From contig JAGGNK010008670.1 of NCBI GenBank assembly GCA_017590115.1, positions 1,178,001 to 1,242,000 on the forward strand: a stretch of 64,000 bases of DNA, in the 5' to 3' direction. Source of the stretch: Montifringilla adamsi. Lineage: Eukaryota; Chordata; Aves; Passeriformes; Passeridae. A program made the translations under genes and the position numbers. Shown piece by piece: positions 58,251-64,000 of the stretch (the stretch's first letter is position 1; each line of letters starts with the position of its first letter). Below the pieces are notes generated by a model that was given only the letters and a program-made list of their open reading frames with translations, was not told the DNA's origin and did no database searches.

Positions 58251-59399
58251 GCTTTGGCTTTGTGTTGCTGCTCTTGAAGTCCTGCACTCAGAAGAAAAGT
58301 TATTCCCTTTCTACATCCCTGCCTGAATTATTTCCCACTTGCAGAGCTGCTACCTACAGGATATAATCATGAGCACAGTAAATCATTGTGCCATGTCAAG
58401 CTGCAAGTGGTTTTGGAGTTAGATCTGGAGTTCAAATCTGCGTCTGACTGTGTATTTTATCTCAAATGTACTTTTTAATTTGTCCTTCTGAAATTCTTCT
58501 AAATTTAGGGGGTATGCAGCAAGAAGAGGAAAAGTTTTTCTAAGTAACTGTGGTTATTTTACTGCCAAAGGCTCTGCAAGAAATCTCAGCCCAGTGCTGG
58601 AGCTAGGGCTGTGTTCAGGACTGGGTGTCCCTTTCCTGTACCCCAGACTCTGCTCTGCCCACAGAAACACCCAGAGTGTGCACACAAATTTTTCAACCAC
58701 AAATTGCATTTCTGTTCTTTGCACAGATCTATTTAATCCCCATCATGATTCTAATAATTTTTATCTGTCCATTTTCTATTCTGTTAAAAAGCCAGCATGA
58801 CGGCTGCCGTTAATCACCCAAAGGAGTGGGAGTTTTAATATTCTTCATAGCAGGTGAATATTGGATGTGCAGATGTCACCTCCTTTGGTGGCTCTGTGAT
58901 GGGGACATTGTGACAGCACAGGGCAGCGCTGAGGGGACAGGAGGGACAAACTCCTCAGTGCTGTCCTTGAGCTCCCCTTGCTGAGGGGTGGCAGGCGGGG
59001 GATGAGGAGGACTTGGCCAGGAACAGAAGAATTCAGGGCCCAAAATGAGACGTCTTGGCGTTTTCTGGGCTGGCTCCCTGGAGCCTGGCTTGGAGGCTGG
59101 GCTGGCTGAGCCGTTATCCCCTGCCAGGGCTGCCGAGGCGAAGGCTCCGCACCGCAGCGTCGCTGCAGTCACATTCGTGCCTCAGAGTCTGCATTGTCTT
59201 CAGAAAATAATCCCCACTCCATAATTCCCCCGTAATTCTCCACATGAGGGTCTTCCCTGCCCAGCCAGGGGATGGGAAGGCAGCAGAAGCTCTTCCACGG
59301 TCGGTGATCCCAAAGTGCATCGTGCCAGGCACGGAGCACGGCTCTGCCGGCACCAAACCCCGCTGGCACCCACGGGCCATGGAGACCACAGGTCATCAC

Positions 59400-59790
59400 A
59401 GCTGAATCAGCACATTAAAAAATAACATCCTGGCAGAAGGGACTGCCTTCAAAGCACAGAGGCCAGAAAGAACAATTGTATTAAACTGCATTCATGAATT
59501 CATAATAAAGTTCAATTTGCCACCATTTATCATGTGACTTAAAATTAAATTGAGTTTTTAGTGCAAAAGAAAAGGGTTTTGTGCTTTTTTTTGAAAATAA
59601 TACAAAATCTTTCATGCCGTTCACAAATCATTTGTATTAGCACTAGTGTATACAGATTAATTTATTTATTTTCATTAATTCGTCGCTGCTTCCCATTGTT
59701 CCATTATCCTCAGGGACAATCCTTATTCTTTCATGTATTTTTAAGAACTAAAGAGTCACACAGACAAATAACAGACTAAAAAGGCACAGT
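59400..59790. promoter_or_regulatory. Candidate conserved non-coding element
   Basis: CATTCATGAATTCATAATAA (a palindromic core), CCATTTATCATGTGACTT, CAGATTAATTTATTTATTTT and CATTAATTCGTCGC in repeat-free sequence. Confidence 0.45.
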
Positions 59791-59861
59791 GGCTTTAGTT
59801 GTCTCTTGGGTTTGGAGTGCTGGAAGGAGTTAAAAGCCATGAGCTGGAGGAGGCCATTGTG

Positions 59862-60092
59862 GTGGTGGCATTGACCATGGCATTGGTGTTGGCATTGGTA
59901 TTGATTTGGCATTGATATTGGCATTGGTATTGGTGTTGGCACTGGCGTTGGTGTTGGTGCTGGCTTTGGTTTTGGTGTTGATTTTGGCATTTGTGTTGAT
60001 TCTATCTTTTTGGTGTTGATTATGGCTTTTTGGTGTTTATGCTGGCATTGACATCGGCATTGATGTTGACATTGGCATTGATGTTGGGGGTG
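59862..60092. repeat. Degenerate 6/12-bp GGCATT/GGTGTT array
   Basis: About 230 bases of GGCATTGGTGTTGGCATT, GGTATTGATTTGGC and GGTGTTGATTTTGGC variants. The plus strand is G/T-rich and the minus strand accordingly C/A-rich. Confidence 0.9.
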
Positions 60093-60389
60093 GCACATCA
60101 GGACAGGACCCAGGAAACAGGGATGCACCAAAACAGAGACTCTATCCCATGAGAGTTGGCCTGTCAGAGGGAGCCTGGCAGCAAACCCTCATCTCCCACA
60201 TGGAAATCGTGGAAATTCAAGTGCTGGAGCCACAGCTGCCTTTGGGCACTGCACAAAGATTGTGCAGGTCTGAAGCAGGAGCTGCTCACAGGAACCCATC
60301 ACCCCGTGCAGGATAAAGAGCAAATCCAGCCCAGCGTCCCCCGGTCGCCCCTGCCGAGCGCGCTCCTTATCAGCGCCGTTTGTGCGCCC

Positions 60390-60790
60390 GCCGAAAATAA
60401 TCATCTGTGAATGGAGCCCTAATTACATTAGAGCTAATCCATTTTCCTCTCTGAAGCTGGTAGTCAACAGTTTATTCTCTCACCTCCGAGATGAAACCGA
60501 ATGTCAATTTTGGAGATAACATTGACGTGAACTTATGTATCAGGCAAGTAGACAAATACCATTATAATCATTTATAATCCTTTAAAGCTGTGACTGAGAA
60601 GTGGCATTTGGACTGGATTTAAACTTGGCGTTGTCCGTGCGGAAGATTAACCGCTCCATAAGACTTTGATTTCGGAATATTGCCCATTAGAGAGTTTTGA
60701 CATAGGAAATTGAAGTATTATATATAGTTTTAACGTGGTTAACAGAGTCTGACACAAACAATAACATTCCAACTTCAGTTAATTCTTTCG
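60390..60790. promoter_or_regulatory. Strong candidate enhancer / conserved non-coding element
   Basis: The best-looking regulatory block in the window: 400 bases, no repeat, with AAAATAATCATCTGTGAATG, CCTAATTACATTAGAGCTAA, CATTATAATCATTTATAATC, GAAGATTAACCGCTCC and ACGTGGTTAACAGAG. Site types include homeobox, E-box (CATCTG) and HNF/RUNX-like motifs. No coding signal. Confidence 0.55.
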
Positions 60791-61000
60791 CATCCCATTT
60801 TCCCCAGCAGGGAAAACTCCGCTGTCGTCCAAAAGCACCCCAGCAGGACTTTGAAGATTATTCCTGCTGGATGGGAATTACACATCCCCAGCTCATTCCT
60901 GCTGTTGCCGATCACTATCGATGCTCTCCAGGAGCTGCTCTGCATCAGCCAGCTCTGTTTGTGCAACAAGGCCCAGCCTCTGGGGCTAACACCACCCCAC

Positions 61001-61208
61001 AAAATCATAAAATCCTGGAACTGTATAGGTTGGAAAAATCTAAGACCGAGTTCAACAATTCCCCCAGCGCTGCCAAGGCCACCACTAACCCATGTCCCCA
61101 GGTGCCACGTCCACAGGACTGTTAAATCCCTCCAGGGATGGGGACTCCACCACTGCCCCGGGCAGCTGTGCCAGGCTGGACAATCCTTTCCTTGGAAATT
61201 TTCCCTGG
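61001..61208 (-). mobile_element. CR1 LINE fragment, older subfamily
   Basis: AAAATCATAAAATCCTGGAA, GGTTGGAAAAATCTAAGACC, CAGCGCTGCCAAGGCCACCA and CCAGGTGCCACGTCCACAGG match a CR1 subfamily with the CCACCACTAACCCATGTCCC block, in reverse. Confidence 0.8.
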
Positions 61209-62369
61209 ATGGAGCAAAGGAGTGGCCAGAGTGCTGCAGTGTTTAGAGTTCATCCTTCCCAAATGCTCTGCAGAGGCTGATGGCAGAAGTCAGTGCTGAC
61301 TGCTGACAAAGGAATGGATCTTATCCAGTGTCCCTGGATTTTCTTGGTGACTTTTGCACTAAACTACAAGTTCCAGACATTGCCCATGCAGAGGTAAAGA
61401 GCCAAACCCCAGCAGGGGATGGTGCTGTGGTCCTTGCTGGATGCTCCCAGCCTTGCAGCTGCTCCAGGGAAAATGAGCACCAGGATCACACATAGAGCTT
61501 CCAGGAGGAAATTAGTGATTAATGTTTAACACTTTTTATTGCCACTTGTTCCTCAAAATCGCAAGCAGCTTAGGAGAGATAGAAAGGAAATTTCAGTGGT
61601 GGTGCCTGCTAGATGAGGAGAAGGCAACAGGGGAGGGTGGCCAAGGGAGAGGTGGAAATGCTCAGTTGCTCAGGTTTAGATGTTCTCCAAGGCACAGGGA
61701 TGTGCCAGGCTGCTGTGGGCTCCTGGTGTGGGCTGAGCCCTCTCCAACCTTTGAAAAGCTTGAGGTGCTTTCCATGTGCCATTCGCGGTCTCCAGGATTG
61801 TGCCCTGATTTGAGGCCTCTCCTTTTACCACTGTAGGGATGTGAGTGACTGTGAGCAGGCCCAGGGGAGCAGGAGTGCCCAGCCATGGTTGGACAGGGAT
61901 GTTTGGGGCTCTGGAGGAGGCGAGGGGGGAAGGAGCCACGCAGGGCTGCCCCCACGTTCCCCCCTGGGTCCCCAGCCTGAAGAACTGGGTGTCTGTTGGA
62001 GGCACATTCCAGCCCATGCAAACAGCTTGCTGTCATCTGGCTTCAATCTGGGGATAAATGGGCTCCAGAAGTTTTGGAATATTTGTATAAGACCACAACG
62101 CTTCTTATCAAAACATTTCCCATTATTATTTTCCAGTCTTCCCTCCATCCCCAGCTACCTCCTCCTTCCCTTCAGTGCCCAGCCGTGCCCCAGCCATTAG
62201 CAGTGCTATCATTTTTTCTCTCCATCTGGGAAGCAGAGGAGAGCTTTCCTCTAAAGAGGGCAGCCCAAATCCTCCTGGGGCTCCCAACCCATCCTCCATC
62301 TGCGGTCACACAAGTGTTTCCTCCCGGGCATTATCCCTGGAAATGAAAGAATGTGAACACGCCAGGCTC

Positions 62370-62680
62370 ATTTGTTTTGTGTGTTTAATTTCGGCGTAGG
62401 TTTGTGTAAGTACTTATCGTCTTCTCCTCGGGAGATAATCCAAGACAAATGTGCAGGCGAGAGGCAGCTTTAACAAATGGGGCTGCCTCCCGAAAACTCC
62501 GTGGAATAAATCGGGATGGAAGAGCAGCGCCGGAGCCGGCAGAAGGGATGCTCCCAGGAAGCACAGAAAGTTATGAACACAGCTCAAATCAGCACGACCC
62601 CATCATCAATATTCATAGAGCCCAGACAAAATATTTCATATTGGAGCTGCTCATAAATCAGAGGGAGAAGGGGAAAAGGG
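62370..62680. promoter_or_regulatory. Candidate conserved non-coding element
   Basis: GTGTTTAATTTCGGCGTAGG, GGGAGATAATCCAAGAC, GGAATAAATCGGGATGG, CATCATCAATATTCATAGAG and GCTCATAAATCAGAGGG; repeat-free. A second small AT-rich piece follows at 62790-62840 (GTTAGTTTATTAAACTG, GCAATTAATTTATG). Confidence 0.45.
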
Positions 62681-62997
62681 AAGAGGTGAGGAGAAAGGGG
62701 AAGATAGAAAGGAATGAATAGCTGGGGGACGAGGGGATGGCGAGGGGGGACTCGGCTCATTCAGGGTAACATCTGCTTGCTCTGAAGTGGAACCACCTGT
62801 TAGTTTATTAAACTGTGCAATTAATTTATGTGGAAGGCAGGGAAGGCTATATCTCATCAAAACCTTCCCTTTTAGCCTCTTCCTCCAAAAGTGAGCAGGA
62901 TAAAACTGTATGGCACCATCGCTTCCACAGGGAATGATGGAGAGTCCCCAGCATGTCCCTCCACGGTGCCCATCACGGCTGGAAGCCAACAGAACTC

Positions 62998-63320
62998 CTT
63001 AGGCTGGAAAAGCACTTCAAGATTGAGTCCAACCATGCCCCCAGCAGTGCCAGGACCACTAACCCGTGTCCCCAAGTGCCACATCCACAGGGCTGTTAAA
63101 TCTCTCCAGGGATGGGGATTCCATCACTGCCCTGTTCCAGGTTTTGACAACCCTCCCCACAAAGAAATTTTCCCTAACATCCAACCTGAACCTCCCCTAG
63201 AGCATTTTGAGGTTGTTTCCTGTCCTGTCACTTGTTCCCTCAGAGAAGAGCCCAGTCCCTTCAGATGGAGGCTGAGGATCACAGAGCATCTCTAAAAGGA
63301 ACCTCATCATCCTGAGCAGG
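62998..63320 (-). mobile_element. CR1 LINE fragment, older subfamily
   Basis: TTAGGCTGGAAAAGCACTTC, AGTGCCAGGACCACTAACCC, CCACATCCACAGGGCTGTTA, AATTTTCCCTAACATCCAAC and CTTGTTCCCTCAGAGAAGAG. Same subfamily as the copy at 61001 but longer. The right border is approximate. Confidence 0.8.
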
Positions 63321-63509
63321 CAAACAGGGGCTGCAAACCACTGCTCACACACATCCCAAAGGTTTGTCTCCAAAATCCTGCAGTGGCAGGGGACAGCATT
63401 GTGCAGGAGAGGTTTTGCACCAGCCTCTTGCAGCTCCGCTCTCCAGCACTTATCCATGTCAAAACATTTAAATTTTTCATTATCAAAAAAAAAAAAAAAA
63501 TCCCCAAAG

Positions 63510-64000
63510 ATTTTCAATAATTTATTTCAGGCATCTATTTTGGAAGGCGTCCGAATGGCTCCTTCCTGCGAGTCCTCACCAGAGGAGGGCTCGGAGCCCC
63601 CGGGGGGTCCTGGGCCTTCTGAGCCCACAGGATCGGGCTCCAATTAAGTGCAATGCTCTCCAGATTTGGTTCCCATTATTGTCTTCCTTTGGCATGACCG
63701 ACCAGAGCACTCGAATTGGAAAGGTCCCAGAATCTTCAGTCTCCTAAAATATTTTCAATAACGTTGAGAGCAATTTTCCTTAGAGCATGTAAGGATTTCA
63801 GTGGAGGAGCCAACTTTCCCAGAGGAATGATCCAATTATGAGCACTGGATGCTCTTGTCAATCTCTCCCTCAGGGACGTGGAAAATCAAAATTATGATTT
63901 ATTTTTTTGAATGTGACAGTGAGCGTAAAGGCAGAAATCTAAACCATGCCCTTATCTCCCCATGCACCCCCAGCTCCCTCTCTGATAAAGTCAGCTAAAA
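63510..64000. promoter_or_regulatory. Candidate conserved non-coding element at the right edge
   Basis: CAATAATTTATTTCAGGC, GGCTCCAATTAAGTGCAATG, CCCATTATTGTCTTCC, GATCCAATTATGAGCAC and CAAAATTATGATTTATTTT. An acceptor-like TTTATTTCAG at 63530 precedes a short frame, but nothing in it resembles a known protein. The block continues past the window end. Confidence 0.4.

Noticed and set aside
63399..63647. Possible terminal exon after TTTATTTCAG, with a Pro/Gly/Ser-rich frame
   Set aside because: It matches neither SHOX2 nor any family I recognise, and the composition is that of GC-rich non-coding DNA within a CNE-like block.

Overview
The window is vertebrate nuclear DNA, almost certainly from a bird and probably a songbird (the order is a tentative call). 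The evidence is short GT-AG exons in long introns, compact intergenic space, and about twenty truncated CR1 LINE copies. Many of these copies end in the CR1 tail of the ATTCTATG type. No bacterial, phage or plasmid signal and no CRISPR array is present.

Layout. (1) Positions 1-4370 hold the first three coding exons of VEPH1 (melted homologue) on the minus strand; the rest of the gene lies left of the window. A possible untranslated first exon with a TATA-like box sits near 14.3 kb. (2) At 18.3-18.8 kb there is a CpG island with a textbook CTCF motif. (3) Between 22.5 and 26.3 kb, plus-strand exons encode a protein homologous to SLC66A1/PQLC2. By position and orientation this is SLC66A1L (PQLC2L, C3orf55). 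Only the C-terminal half could be found. (4) From about 26.4 kb to the end I found no convincing protein-coding exon. This stretch alternates AT-rich, homeobox-site-rich, CR1-free blocks that look like conserved non-coding elements with GC-rich minisatellites, CpG islands and CR1 fragments.

The order VEPH1(-), SLC66A1L(+), then a regulatory desert matches mammals, where SHOX2 is the next gene. The right two thirds of the window is therefore best read as one flank of the SHOX2 regulatory landscape. SHOX2 itself is not visible here.

The most unusual structures are: a roughly 1.3 kb tandem duplication, about 99% identical, that doubles a CNE-like block (34.6-37.2 kb); several minisatellites with higher-order organisation (31-bp, 14-bp, 53-bp, 20-bp and G-rich units); a near-perfect 34-bp palindrome at 9230-9263; and an RFX X-box/CCAAT pair at 48.1 kb. 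I see no clearly novel multi-gene system. Conservation claims rest on sequence character only, because no alignment could be run.
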